DNA from: Helicobacter trogontum
Lineage (GTDB): Bacteria; Campylobacterota; Campylobacteria; Campylobacterales; Helicobacteraceae
DNA length: 64,000 bases
Assembly: GCF_000765905.2 (NCBI RefSeq)
Contig: NZ_JRPL02000001.1
Location: 124,001 to 188,000 of the forward strand
Direction: 5' to 3'
In this document: one piece after another, positions 27,977 to 37,508 of the stretch
Layout: each line of letters opens with the position of its first letter
Position numbering within the stretch: position 1 is the stretch's first letter
Program-made: the position numbers and the translations under genes
Notes under the pieces: generated by a model
What the model was told of the DNA's origin: nothing
The model's input: only the letters and a program-made list of their open reading frames with translations
Database searches by the model: none

Positions 27977-29029
27977 GTGAGCATTCTTGGTATGCTTTTT
28001 CGGCCACTTTTTGCAACTGTGCTTATCGGTGTAAATTATAATACGACTGCTTGTAATATCAAGGTTGTAAAAAAACGTGGTGGTCATATCGTGGAAGAGA
28101 TTGATAGAGAATTTAAGATTTTAGATGGGAATCTCTCTGCTGAAGTTATTAAGTTTATCAAGAAATTAAAATCTCGCTATGCATATAGTTATGTAGCAAT
28201 CCTCTCTAAGAATACAGAGCAGGTTTTGGTCCCAGGTGTAAAGAAAAATCAATTTGCTGCGTTTAATGTGAATGAAAAGGAATACAAGTTTATAAAACTA
28301 CCAAGTGCTTTTGCTTTTATTTTAAAAGATGATGTTACACAATATCAAAATATGTTTAAAAAAGCCATGGGGTTGGATTTTTTATTTTCACCTTTTGTAC
28401 TGCTTTTTTTTAAAGCAAAAACATTTGTGGGTGATAAACCAAAACTTTTTGTATTGCAAGAAAAAGAGAATTTATCAGCACTTGTCTTAACGAGAAAAGC
28501 GATTTTATATGGTTCTTTTTTGCCTATGAGTGCAGGAGAACATATTACAAATGTAAAAGATTCTTTACCATCTTCATTATCAGAGGATACACTTGTTGCA
28601 ACAACAAGCACACAGCAAGGCTCCACTATGCAGGGTTTAGATGATTTAAATACGGAACTTGGTGGGTTAGAAGATGAATTGGAGGATTATGAAAATTTTG
28701 ATTTTGATAGTCTTACAAGTGAAGTAAGTGGGAATGTGAGTGGTTCAAGTAACAGTGGTGATGATGAAGGAACAGGTATGGATCATTTGCAAGATTTAGG
28801 AAGATCTACTACTATCATTAATCTTTTACACGCTGCGATTAAGGATTTTTATAATAATTCATTGTATGAAAGTGATTTTATTGAGGAAATTGTATTATTT
28901 GATTGTTATGGAATCTCATCTCAAGCAATAGATAATATTAAATCAAATCTTATGATAGATCTTTCACTTGTTAGACTTGATTTATTAAAAGAATTAACAA
29001 ATGTTATGCAAATTGAGTTAGATAGTTAG
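27977..29029 (+). CDS. PilM-like / GspL-like cytoplasmic platform protein
   Basis: A protein of 350 residues, first of three genes before valS. The N-terminal part has actin-like strand patterns (VLIGVNYNTTACNIKVV, then YSYVAILSKNTEQVLVPG), as in PilM or the cytoplasmic domain of GspL. An acidic and Ser/Gly-rich linker (about residues 215-270) precedes a last domain with STTIINLLHAAIKDFY and EEIVLFDCYGIS. I see no signal peptide. The following PilN-like and PilO-like genes support the call. The start is a GTG with AAGG eight bases upstream. Sequence evidence alone is moderate. Confidence 0.62.
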   Translation: MSILGMLFRPLFATVLIGVNYNTTACNIKVVKKRGGHIVEEIDREFKILDGNLSAEVIKFIKKLKSRYAYSYVAILSKNTEQVLVPGVKKNQFAAFNVNEKEYKFIKLPSAFAFILKDDVTQYQNMFKKAMGLDFLFSPFVLLFFKAKTFVGDKPKLFVLQEKENLSALVLTRKAILYGSFLPMSAGEHITNVKDSLPSSLSEDTLVATTSTQQGSTMQGLDDLNTELGGLEDELEDYENFDFDSLTSEVSGNVSGSSNSGDDEGTGMDHLQDLGRSTTIINLLHAAIKDFYNNSLYESDFIEEIVLFDCYGISSQAIDNIKSNLMIDLSLVRLDLLKELTNVMQIELDS

Positions 29030-29038
29030 GAAAAGATT

Positions 29039-29575
29039 ATGACTTATAGTTTTACAAAAGCAACATCAAAGCATGTGTTAAAGCCAGCTACAAAGATTTG
29101 GATTTTTTATTTTATACTTGCCTTTAGCATTTTAATTATCTTTAAAGTACAACTTTTATTGCAAGTAGAAAACCTAAAAGAAACTCAAGAATTGGCAAAG
29201 GCAGAGCAAGAAAGAATTATACAGACAACAAAAGATTTAGAACAAGCAAGTGAGCGATTATATTATGAACTTGAGGTTGCACAAAAAATTAATGTAAGAG
29301 ATGAAAAGCTAAGAATGCAGATTCAAAACATTATTGCCATGATTCCTCAAGGAGTACAAATAACGACAATACGATTTGAAAATAACCAGCTTTTTATGCG
29401 TGGAATAACTATCAGCAAAGAGCTTTTTGAAACCTCATTGCAGTCTCAACTACGCACTATTTATGCAAGTAGTAATGCAAGTTTTTATGAGCTCCCAAGC
29501 GGTTGGCTAAATTTCGAATCTATTAGCCAGACATTAAATGATGATGGTCTGGTAGAACGTATCGATGAAATATAG
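29039..29575 (+). CDS. PilN-like inner-membrane protein
   Basis: A protein of 178 residues: a short cytoplasmic start, one membrane helix (about 23-42, IWIFYFILAFSILIIFKV), a coiled coil of about 60 residues, then a small periplasmic domain beginning IIAMIPQGVQITTIRFEN. The pattern P-x-G-V-x-I-T-x-I, a strand, then GITIS and a helix is that of PilN and GspL periplasmic domains. It begins nine bases after the PilM-like gene. In type IV pili PilN pairs with PilO and holds PilM at the membrane. Here no pilus secretin or pilin is adjacent, so the host machine is uncertain. Confidence 0.68.
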   Translation: MTYSFTKATSKHVLKPATKIWIFYFILAFSILIIFKVQLLLQVENLKETQELAKAEQERIIQTTKDLEQASERLYYELEVAQKINVRDEKLRMQIQNIIAMIPQGVQITTIRFENNQLFMRGITISKELFETSLQSQLRTIYASSNASFYELPSGWLNFESISQTLNDDGLVERIDEI

Positions 29576-29644
29576 GGTAGAGGCGATGAATGTATACAAA
29601 AATAATATGATAGAAATGCAAGTGTAAAGTAATAAGGGGTTTGT

Positions 29645-30193
29645 ATGGCAATACTAAAAGATGTGGAACCAGATATTATTTTTCGACATATTGTATGGAG
29701 TGTATTATTTGTTGTTGCGGTTGTCTATTATATCAATGTTGATATTATGCCACATGTTGAAACTTATAAAGAACAAGTGCGTTTTACGCGTGTAACGCAA
29801 GATGTGCTTGCTAACACAAGGGCGGTAAGAGATAATGCACAAGCTAAAATTGATGCGTTTTCTGGGAAAAATCGTGAAAAAATAAAAGTATTTAATGGTG
29901 TTATAAATGAAGCTGTTATACGGAAAAATTTGCCTAAAGGTTTTTTGCGTATAAATGTAAAAAAGACAGGCGAGGATTTAATATCAAAAGATCAACTTAA
30001 GAAACAATTCTACATGATTACAGGGGAAGTGGGGATTAATAATTTATCATTGATACTTGATATTATACCTAAGTTACATGCAAATAATATGAGTGCAATA
30101 CTTGAGTTGCCATTTGTAGTGCAAAAAACAAAAAAAGGAAATCTTTCTTTTGAATTGCATCTTGCTATCACACAAAGCACTTATAAACGTTAA
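29645..30193 (+). CDS. PilO-like inner-membrane protein
   Basis: A protein of 182 residues with one membrane helix (about 14-31, IVWSVLFVVAVVYYINVDI), a coiled-coil stretch (KEQVRFTRVTQDVL and on) and a C-terminal alpha/beta domain with FYMITGEVGINNLSLILDII and MSAILELPFVVQ. Topology, size and position after a PilN-like gene fit PilO or GspM. The gap from the PilN-like gene is 69 bases and contains no convincing gene. AAGGGG lies seven bases before the ATG. valS follows after 29 bases. Confidence 0.62.
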   Translation: MAILKDVEPDIIFRHIVWSVLFVVAVVYYINVDIMPHVETYKEQVRFTRVTQDVLANTRAVRDNAQAKIDAFSGKNREKIKVFNGVINEAVIRKNLPKGFLRINVKKTGEDLISKDQLKKQFYMITGEVGINNLSLILDIIPKLHANNMSAILELPFVVQKTKKGNLSFELHLAITQSTYKR

Positions 30194-30222
30194 TATAAAT
30201 ATTAAGCCACAAAGGAAATACC

Positions 30223-33012
30223 ATGTCACAAGAACAAAATACTTCTATAAATGATAAGCGAGTTTTTAATCATGCTTGGGAACAATTAATTTATAAAGAA
30301 TGCGAAGAAAAAGGCTATTTTGAGCCAGATTGTCATCAAATTTATAATCCACATTATAAGAACCCTAAGCCATTTTGCATTATGATGCCTCCACCAAATG
30401 TTACGGGTGTATTGCATATAGGACATGCTTTGACTTTTACATTGCAAGATATTATTACACGTTATAAGCGAATGGATGGCTTTAGAGTATTGTGGCAGCC
30501 AGGACTTGATCATGCAGGTATTGCGACGCAAAATGTTGTCGAAAAAAGATTACTTGCAGAAGGTATTAAAAAAGAAGACATTGGAAGAGAAGCCTTCATT
30601 CAAAAAGTGTGGGAATGGAAAGAGGAAAGTGGTGGAAAGATCCTAGAGCAAATGCGTATTATGGGCTTTTCTCCTGCATTTAAACGCACTCGATTTACTA
30701 TGGATAAAGGACTTGAAAATGCGGTGAAAGAAAGCTTTTGTAGTTGGTATGAAAAAGGTTTTATCTATCGTGGCGAAAGAATGATTAATTGGTGCACACA
30801 TGATGGAGCATTAAGTGATATAGAAGTAGAATATGAAGAAAATAAGGGTAAACTTTATTATTTACGATATTACCTCAGCGAGTATATGGATTCTAATGGG
30901 CATATTATAGAAGATATTGTAAAAAATGAGGGATCTGAAAAAGAACAACCCTATATTATCGTTGCGACAACAAGACCAGAGACATTTTTTGGTGATACAG
31001 CATTAATGGTGCATCCAGAGGATTCTCGCTATAAGCATTTGATTGGTAAAACACTTACTTTACCATTAGTTGGCAGAAAGATACAAATTATTGCAGATTC
31101 TATCGTAGATATGGAGTTTGGTAGCGGAGCAGTAAAGGTAACACCTGCACATGATATGAATGACTATGAAGTTTCACTTCGTCATAATTTAGAACATATT
31201 GTAGTGTTTGATAAAAATGGAATCTTAAATGAGTATTGCGGCGAATTTCGCGGTATGGAGCGGCTTAAGGCAAGAGAGCACATTGTGTCTGCATTAGAAG
31301 AAGCGGGGTTTGTAGAAAAAATTGAAGATTATACGAATAAAGTAGGTGTTTGCTATCGCTGTGGAAATATTATTGAACCTTATATTTCAAAGCAATGGTT
31401 TGTGAGGAAAGAGGCTGCACAAGGAGCAATCGAGCGTGTGAATAATGCTGAAACAAGATTTTATCCAAGTCAATGGAAAAATAATTATGATGCGTGGATG
31501 CGTGATTTACGTGATTGGTGTATCAGTCGTCAGCTATGGTGGGGGCACAGAATCCCAGTATTTTATTGTGAATGCGGAAATGAATTTGCAAGTAAAAATG
31601 AGAATCCAGTATGTCCGAAATGTGGTAGTAAGAATATCACACAGGATAATGATGTGCTTGATACATGGTTTAGCTCTGGGCTTTGGACACATAGCACACT
31701 TGGTTTTGGTAATGGTGATTTTGGTAAGGGGGAATTGTGGCAAGAAAATGATTTAAATGATTTTCATCCTAATTCGTTGCTTATTACAGGCTTTGATATT
31801 TTATTCTTTTGGGTTGCACGGATGCTTTTAAGTGCGGATATTAATTGCAAGGAAATTGCATTTAAAGATATTTATTTGCATGCTCTTGTGCTTGATGAAA
31901 AAGGGCAAAAAATGAGTAAATCAAAGGGCAATGTAATTGATCCTTTGAATCTTTGTGCGACTTACAGCCCTGATGTTGTCCGCTTTAGCCTTGCTTTTTT
32001 ATGTGTGCAGGGTAGGGACATTCGCCTTTCACAAAAGCAACTTGAAATTACACGTAATTTTACAAATAAAATTATTAACGCAATGAGTTTTTTAGAACTT
32101 TATGCAGGGCAGTTAGAAGCACAGTATGTATTTAGCGAAAAGGAGAATTTACAAGAATATAAAACTCCGCTTGGAATCTATATGAAATCAAGGTTAAATT
32201 TAGCTATCGCTGAGGTGCGTAATGCCTTGGAAGCTTATCGTTTTGATTTATATGCCAGTGTTTTATACCGCTTTTTGTGGAATGAATTTTGTGACATTGG
32301 TATAGAATGTGCGAAAGCAAGTAAGGAAAGTGTATTTGAACTTGCGAGTATCCTTATAGAATCCATGAAGCTTTTACATCCTTTAATGCCATTTTTAAGT
32401 GAATATATCTTTCAAAGGCTTTTGGGACGTGATATAGAAGCAGGGTTAAAAGAAAATCGTTCTATCATGATAGAATCTTTTCCAAAAGATACTGCGAGAA
32501 ATATTACATTAGAAAAGGGTTTTGAGATTACACTTGATTCTATTACTACAATTCGCAGAATGCGTGCAAATTTAGGGATAAGTAGCGATGTGTTGTCAAA
32601 AGTGTTTATAGAATTACAAAAAGATGATCAAGAGTTATTGCAATCGCTTTATATAGGTCAAGATTCTGTAAGCTTTGATCGACTTTTTGTTTCCTTTGTA
32701 GCAAAATTAGCAAAGGTGCAAGAAGTTGTATTTGTAGATTCTAAACCATCGCAGTGTATTGCTGATATTGGTGAGATAACAAAAGTATATTTAGCTGCAA
32801 GTAATTTTGATGTTGCAGGGATTTTAGAGCGATTAGATAAGCAAGAACAAAAAATTCAAAAGGAGATTACAAAACTAGAGGGTATGTTGAATAATAAAAA
32901 TTTTATTGCAAATGCACCAGAATCAGTGGTTTTACAAAATAAGCAGAATTTACATGATTTACAAGAAAAACTTACTAAAGTACTTGATGAGAAAAAAGCC
33001 TTGCAAGTTTAA
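30223..33012 (+). CDS. valS: Valyl-tRNA synthetase
   Basis: Charges tRNA-Val. The class I motifs are HIGHALTF near residue 65 and KMSKSKGN near residue 561. The editing (CP1) domain has TTRPETFFGDTALMVHP. Two cysteine clusters (CYRCGN and CECGNEF with CPKCGS) form probable zinc knuckles. The C-terminal coiled-coil arm (EQKIQKEITKLEGMLNNKNF) is typical of ValRS. The 929 residues are slightly long but normal. AAAGGAAATACC precedes the ATG. It follows the PilO-like gene closely and is probably co-transcribed with it. Confidence 0.98.
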   Translation: MSQEQNTSINDKRVFNHAWEQLIYKECEEKGYFEPDCHQIYNPHYKNPKPFCIMMPPPNVTGVLHIGHALTFTLQDIITRYKRMDGFRVLWQPGLDHAGIATQNVVEKRLLAEGIKKEDIGREAFIQKVWEWKEESGGKILEQMRIMGFSPAFKRTRFTMDKGLENAVKESFCSWYEKGFIYRGERMINWCTHDGALSDIEVEYEENKGKLYYLRYYLSEYMDSNGHIIEDIVKNEGSEKEQPYIIVATTRPETFFGDTALMVHPEDSRYKHLIGKTLTLPLVGRKIQIIADSIVDMEFGSGAVKVTPAHDMNDYEVSLRHNLEHIVVFDKNGILNEYCGEFRGMERLKAREHIVSALEEAGFVEKIEDYTNKVGVCYRCGNIIEPYISKQWFVRKEAAQGAIERVNNAETRFYPSQWKNNYDAWMRDLRDWCISRQLWWGHRIPVFYCECGNEFASKNENPVCPKCGSKNITQDNDVLDTWFSSGLWTHSTLGFGNGDFGKGELWQENDLNDFHPNSLLITGFDILFFWVARMLLSADINCKEIAFKDIYLHALVLDEKGQKMSKSKGNVIDPLNLCATYSPDVVRFSLAFLCVQGRDIRLSQKQLEITRNFTNKIINAMSFLELYAGQLEAQYVFSEKENLQEYKTPLGIYMKSRLNLAIAEVRNALEAYRFDLYASVLYRFLWNEFCDIGIECAKASKESVFELASILIESMKLLHPLMPFLSEYIFQRLLGRDIEAGLKENRSIMIESFPKDTARNITLEKGFEITLDSITTIRRMRANLGISSDVLSKVFIELQKDDQELLQSLYIGQDSVSFDRLFVSFVAKLAKVQEVVFVDSKPSQCIADIGEITKVYLAASNFDVAGILERLDKQEQKIQKEITKLEGMLNNKNFIANAPESVVLQNKQNLHDLQEKLTKVLDEKKALQV

Positions 33013-33221
33013 TTGCACATAAATTATAAAACTTGACTGAAAAATCAATACTTCTTATATTTTATATTAAGGGTATTTTTTTGATGTATGAGTTTTATCA
33101 TAGATTCTTATAAATTTTCATATTTTTTATTAATAAATAGGACTTTATGGTGGATAAAAAGAACTTAAAAAGTAGAAGTTTTTATAATAAAAGAAGTGGA
33201 ATCTAAAATAGATTATCTAGT

Positions 33222-33256
33222 CATCTACTAAAAAGTCTTAAGACTATGAGTAGATG
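33222..33256. terminator. Hairpin between valS and ribA, possible bidirectional terminator
   Basis: CATCTACT (33222-33229) pairs with AGTAGATG (33249-33256), and the loop holds the palindrome AGTCTTAAGACT (33234-33245). It lies between convergent valS and ribA, where a two-way terminator is expected. No long T-run is present. Confidence 0.4.
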
Positions 33257-33283
33257 TTCCTTATATCATGTATTCAGTAAGAC

Positions 33284-33865
33284 TTATAACAAATGTCCTA
33301 GTTTTGCTTTTTTGATTTGCAAATAACCTTTATTATGCTCATTTGGCTCAATGATGATACTTGCCCTTTCGCATTCAACATATTGATTCATTGAATCAAT
33401 CTTGCGTGGATTATTTGTTAAAAGTCTTATTTTTTTAATATTAAAATGCTTAAAGATTTCATTTACAATCTCGTATTCTCGTGCGTCTTTTGCAAAACCT
33501 AATGCTTCATTTGCTTCTACTGTATCCATACCTTGATCTTGCAGATTATAAGCATTAATTTTATTAAAAAGTCCAATACCTCTTCCTTCTTGACGCAAAT
33601 AAATAAGCATACCGCCCTCTTTGTGAATCTGCTTCATGGCAAAAGAGAGCTCTGGACCACAATCACATTTTCTAGATCCAAACACATCTCCTGTTAAACA
33701 TTCTGAATGCACTCGCACTAGTGGTGTATTCTCAAATTTTTCTGTAAAAACAACAAGATGCTCTCTTTTTTCGCCATTAGGCATGTATTCGCGAAATGCT
33801 TTTGTTTTAAAATCGCCAAACCGAGTAGGCAGATTTGCCTGTTGTGAAATTTCAATTTGCAACAT
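33284..33865 (-). CDS. ribA: GTP cyclohydrolase II
   Basis: First committed enzyme of riboflavin synthesis from GTP. The zinc site is C-x10-C-x-C in ECLTGDVFGSRKCDCG. The conserved core is YLRQEGRGIGLFNKINAYNL, and the Tyr and Arg residues near the end (LLTNNPRKID) are also typical. The 193 residues are normal for a stand-alone RibA. It complements the RibB at 57050-58117, whose own C-terminal RibA-like domain has lost the cysteines. The preceding region has an AGATAATTT but no strong ribosome binding site. Confidence 0.96.
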   Translation of the reverse strand: MLQIEISQQANLPTRFGDFKTKAFREYMPNGEKREHLVVFTEKFENTPLVRVHSECLTGDVFGSRKCDCGPELSFAMKQIHKEGGMLIYLRQEGRGIGLFNKINAYNLQDQGMDTVEANEALGFAKDAREYEIVNEIFKHFNIKKIRLLTNNPRKIDSMNQYVECERASIIIEPNEHNKGYLQIKKAKLGHLL

Positions 33866-34355
33866 AAATTATCTCCAAATATTTTCGTTGTGAAAATCGA
33901 AATTATAATATAAAATATATAACTATAGTAATATAGGGCTTGTGTAACTTTTTATTTTTGTAGATATAAATTTAAAATAAATAATTTTTATATACTAAAA
34001 ATAATAAATTTAATAATTAAAGTATAATATGTTCATGAGGTTATAAGATATTATTGGCTAATTCTTAGGTTCTTGTAAACCAATGTATATAAGCTACTAT
34101 AGAAGCAAAGTATGAATAATCTCATGTGCCCATATAAAACATCTAAAAATGCTATATGATAGCAATAAACAAAAAAGCTATTTTTCATTTCTCAAGAAAT
34201 ATAACACAATCTTTAACGTCCAAATGGGGATATAATGGGTACTTGTAAGACGATATTTAATGATAAAAACCTCAAATATTTAATATTTACTACTTTTAGA
34301 TAGTTTATTCAAATATGTTAGAATCCAGCCTTATTTCTTTCATAAGGAAGTAAAA
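33866..34355. other. Spacer before the MsbA-like gene
   Basis: About 490 AT-rich bases. TATAAT at 34231-34236 and TAGAAT near 34320 are possible -10 elements for the exporter gene. AAGGAAG just before 34356 is its ribosome binding site. I see no gene on either strand. Confidence 0.5.
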
Positions 34356-36104
34356 ATGAAAAATAATAAGCAAAACCAATCTCTTAATTTACGCAAAGAT
34401 TTTAAACTGATTTATAAGCGTTTTGGTCCCTATGTGAAGCAACATAAATGGCAATACCTTATGGCTTTTATTGGTATAGTACTTGCTGCCATTGGGTCTG
34501 GTGGTAGTGCACATGTAATACAACCTTTGATCGATAATGTTTTTAATACTAAAAATGAAGCGATGTTATATATTATGCCTTTAGTTCTTATTACAATATT
34601 TTTTATTAAAGGGCTTGGGGTTTATATGCAAGGCTATTATCTTTCTTATATTAATGCTAATGTTGAGAATCTAGTAAGACAGAAGGTAATGAAGCGAGTT
34701 TTAGAATTTGAGCTTGATTTTTTTAATCGTATGCGTAGCGGTGAGATTCTAGCACGTATTAGTGATATTTCTACAGTATCATATTTTGCTACAAGCTATC
34801 TTATGAACTTTTTAAGCACAATCCTAACTATTATCGCATATAGTGTAGTTATTGTGTATAATGGATCATTTCTAGCATTACTTGCACTCATGATTATGCC
34901 TTTATCTATTATTCCTATTCGCTTTATCGCAAAAAAGTTAAGAACTATTGCAAATCAAAGTTTTCAAACAAGTGTAAATATGAATTCAAGAGTATTTGAA
35001 ATTATTAATAATATGGAAATTATCAAAGCAAGTAATGGTGAGAAATTAGAATTCAAGCAATATAAAGAATATAGTAACGAAATGTTTCGTTTAGGACGTA
35101 AATCAACAAGAGTTGGTTTATTAACTTCGCCTCTTATGGAACTTTTTGGTGCAATAGGCATGGCAATTGTTGTTATCATAGGTGGGTTAGAAGTCTTGCA
35201 TGATAAGATGAGTCCAGGGCAATTTTTCTCGCTTTTGGCAGCTATGTTTTTACTTTATAAACCATTAAAGGGGTTGAATGGAAGTTTTGCAGGCATACAA
35301 CCAGCACTTGTTGCAAATGAGAGGCTTTCAGATATTATTGATAGAGAGCCAAAAATTATTGATGGTAAAGAGATTTTACAATCTCCTATACAATCTATTG
35401 AAGCACAGAATATTACACTAAAATATGATGATTTTACTGCAATCAATAACCTTACTTTAAAGTTTGAAAGAAATACAACAACAGCTATTATCGGTAAAAG
35501 TGGTAGTGGAAAAAGCTCATTTATGAGTCTTTTGCTACGGCTTTATGAACCAGATGAGGGCAGGATCCTCATTAATAATTATGATTTAAAGAATCTTTCA
35601 CAAGAGAGTTTGCGTAAAAATATCTCTATTGTAACGCAACGTATTTTTATTTTTCACGGAAGTATTGCTAGTAATGTTGCTTATGGGATGGAGATTGATA
35701 AGGAAAAGGTGATTGATGCCTTAAAAAAGGCACAGGCATATGATTTTGTATCACAACTTGATGATGGTATAGATACTATCCTTGATGAATTTGGTACAAA
35801 TTTAAGTGGTGGGCAAAGACAAAGGATAGCGATTGCAAGGGCAATTTATAAAAATCCTGATATTTTAATACTTGATGAGGCCACAAGTGCTCTTGATGAG
35901 GAGACAGAAGAATCGATTAAAGATGCACTTGCCACATTGCAAAAAGATAAAATCCTGATTGTTGTAGCACATAGGCCAAGCACTATTGAATTAGCACAGC
36001 GGGTTGTGCAAATGAGCGAAGGCAAGATTATAAATATTTGGACACAGCAGGAGTATCAAGAAGAGAGAAGAAAAGGGCGAGTAAAAGATGAAGATTTTGC
36101 ATAA
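34356..36104 (+). CDS. ABC exporter, MsbA-like (fused permease and ATPase)
   Basis: Half-size ABC exporter of 582 residues. The first 310 residues hold six membrane segments. The nucleotide-binding domain has Walker A IIGKSGSGKSSF, Q-loop IVTQRIF, signature [15 protein letters not shown] and Walker B ILILDEATSALDEETE, then the His switch VAHRPSTI. It most resembles MsbA-type lipid A or lipid flippases, and in Helicobacter this protein is thought to move lipid A-core across the inner membrane (family inference). AAGGAAG precedes the ATG. It appears to be a single-gene unit. Confidence 0.88.
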   Translation: MKNNKQNQSLNLRKDFKLIYKRFGPYVKQHKWQYLMAFIGIVLAAIGSGGSAHVIQPLIDNVFNTKNEAMLYIMPLVLITIFFIKGLGVYMQGYYLSYINANVENLVRQKVMKRVLEFELDFFNRMRSGEILARISDISTVSYFATSYLMNFLSTILTIIAYSVVIVYNGSFLALLALMIMPLSIIPIRFIAKKLRTIANQSFQTSVNMNSRVFEIINNMEIIKASNGEKLEFKQYKEYSNEMFRLGRKSTRVGLLTSPLMELFGAIGMAIVVIIGGLEVLHDKMSPGQFFSLLAAMFLLYKPLKGLNGSFAGIQPALVANERLSDIIDREPKIIDGKEILQSPIQSIEAQNITLKYDDFTAINNLTLKFERNTTTAIIGKSGSGKSSFMSLLLRLYEPDEGRILINNYDLKNLSQESLRKNISIVTQRIFIFHGSIASNVAYGMEIDKEKVIDALKKAQAYDFVSQLDDGIDTILDEFGTNLSGGQRQRIAIARAIYKNPDILILDEATSALDEETEESIKDALATLQKDKILIVVAHRPSTIELAQRVVQMSEGKIINIWTQQEYQEERRKGRVKDEDFA

Positions 36105-36434
36105 ATTTTGTATGCTAAGTCTAAAGCTTTATGTAAAATCAAGTATAAAACAAGTATATAAGTTTAATTATAAATGTTATTTTTTGTATTATTAAGATGT
36201 TTATAAGCTTTAATTATTATTTGATAATCTAGGATGTAATTTATTGTATAAGTAAAGTATTAAAGTTTATATATTAATCATTTTAAGTGGTATTTATAGG
36301 AGTGTTGTACGCTCTATTTTGTAGAAGTTTGGATGCTATATTACAAAGTGATTGAAATGGTAAAAATAGATGTGATATAAGATAAAATATCTACTTTTTT
36401 ATAAAATTTAGGTTTAAAACCCATTATATTTCGT
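36105..36434. other. Spacer between the exporter and the lipoprotein gene
   Basis: About 330 AT-rich bases with stops in all frames and no recognisable gene or RNA. The promoter of the lipoprotein gene lies at its right end. Confidence 0.5.
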
Positions 36435-36440
36435 TATAAT
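36435..36440 (+). promoter_or_regulatory. Probable -10 element of the lipoprotein gene
   Basis: TATAAT 45 bases before the chosen start, in non-coding DNA. Confidence 0.45.
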
Positions 36441-36484
36441 GGCATCCATAATTTTTATTTTTTTCTATGCCAAAAGGAGAAGCT

Positions 36485-36925
36485 ATGATGGTTCTTAAAA
36501 AGTTGATGTTTGTTTCTATAGCGACGAGCGGGTTAATGTTTGCATGTCATCATGCAGCCCACCATGACCATGTTGGTGCATCTGCCGCACCCAAGGGCGT
36601 TGTAAAAGAACTTTATGAAACAGCGAATCTAAAACAAAAAAGAGAGATCGCACAAATTGAGTTTGACACTCTAAAAGCGGTGAAAGCACAAACTGAGAAA
36701 TTCAGACAATATAGAGATTCAGTAGAGTTTGATATTAAAAATTTACGTTTAGATTTAGAAGAAGCACAATCAAATAGAAATGTTACTAGATCTACAGAAA
36801 TTCTTCATAGAATTACCAAAAAAGAAGAAGAATTAAGAAAAAGTAAACAAGATGAACGCAATTTACGCTATCTACTTGAAGAAGATAAATTGAAAAAAAT
36901 CAATGCTGTACTTAAGGTAAAGTAA
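36485..36925 (+). CDS. Predicted His-rich coiled-coil lipoprotein
   Basis: I do not recognise the family. The protein of 146 residues starts MMVLKKLMFVSIATSGLMFAC, a lipoprotein-type signal ending in a Cys (weak lipobox MFA-C). The mature N-terminus is CHHAAHHDHVGAS, with five His in nine residues, a possible metal-binding site. The rest is a long charged coiled coil (KREIAQIEFDTLKAVKAQTE and on to EEDKLKKINAVLKVK). The ATG at 36485 has AAAGGAG five bases upstream; an in-frame ATG at 36467 would put that site inside the gene. It is probably anchored in the outer or inner membrane facing the periplasm. Confidence 0.7.
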   Translation: MMVLKKLMFVSIATSGLMFACHHAAHHDHVGASAAPKGVVKELYETANLKQKREIAQIEFDTLKAVKAQTEKFRQYRDSVEFDIKNLRLDLEEAQSNRNVTRSTEILHRITKKEEELRKSKQDERNLRYLLEEDKLKKINAVLKVK

Positions 36926-37054
36926 GACTACGCTGTTCTTTAACCATTATGAAAATCTATTTATGCTAGGTTTTCATAGCCTGTCCTTTGTGGCAGTTTT
37001 TGTTATATCCCCTTTCATTTTTTTGTTTCTTCGTATGTAAAATTAAGGTATCTT

Positions 37055-37498
37055 TTGTTGAGAGAAAATATTTTTAAGTGTATTATTTTGGTTTTTATAT
37101 CTTCATCTTCTTATGTATATGCCAAAATGACCTCATGTAAGACTATCATTGATGGTGTTGTGATGGAGGGTACATGTAAGGGGATATTAAAACATGGTAA
37201 ATTTGTAGGGTATTATCCAAGCGGTGTACTTGCATGGGAAGTTCATTATAAAGACAATATGTTGCACGGAAGATTCCGTCATTTTTATGCAAATGGTAAT
37301 CCTCATTTTATAGGTTTTTATAAGCATGGCATACTGCATGGAGACTTTGTGCAATATGCATCAGATAATGTATCTTTAAAGACGACTTTTAAAAGAGGGG
37401 TATTGCATAATTGGCTGTATGTTGTAACTCAGAAAAAAAAGATACAAGCCTTGCGGTATTATTATGGCAAACTAATAGCTCAAGAATATTTTGATTAG
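37055..37498 (+). CDS. Small secreted MORN-repeat protein
   Basis: A protein of 147 residues with a signal peptide ending near SSSYVYA. Three repeats follow the MORN pattern: KHGKFVGYYPSGVLAWEV, DNMLHGRFRHFYANGNPHF and KHGILHGDFVQYASDN. The function is unknown. The start is a TTG (two in a row at 37055 and 37058) with AAGG six bases upstream; no ATG fits the signal peptide. It is followed after ten bases by the YihY-like gene, so co-transcription is likely. Confidence 0.7.
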   Translation: MLRENIFKCIILVFISSSSYVYAKMTSCKTIIDGVVMEGTCKGILKHGKFVGYYPSGVLAWEVHYKDNMLHGRFRHFYANGNPHFIGFYKHGILHGDFVQYASDNVSLKTTFKRGVLHNWLYVVTQKKKIQALRYYYGKLIAQEYFD

Positions 37499-37508
37499 GG
37501 GTTTGTAA

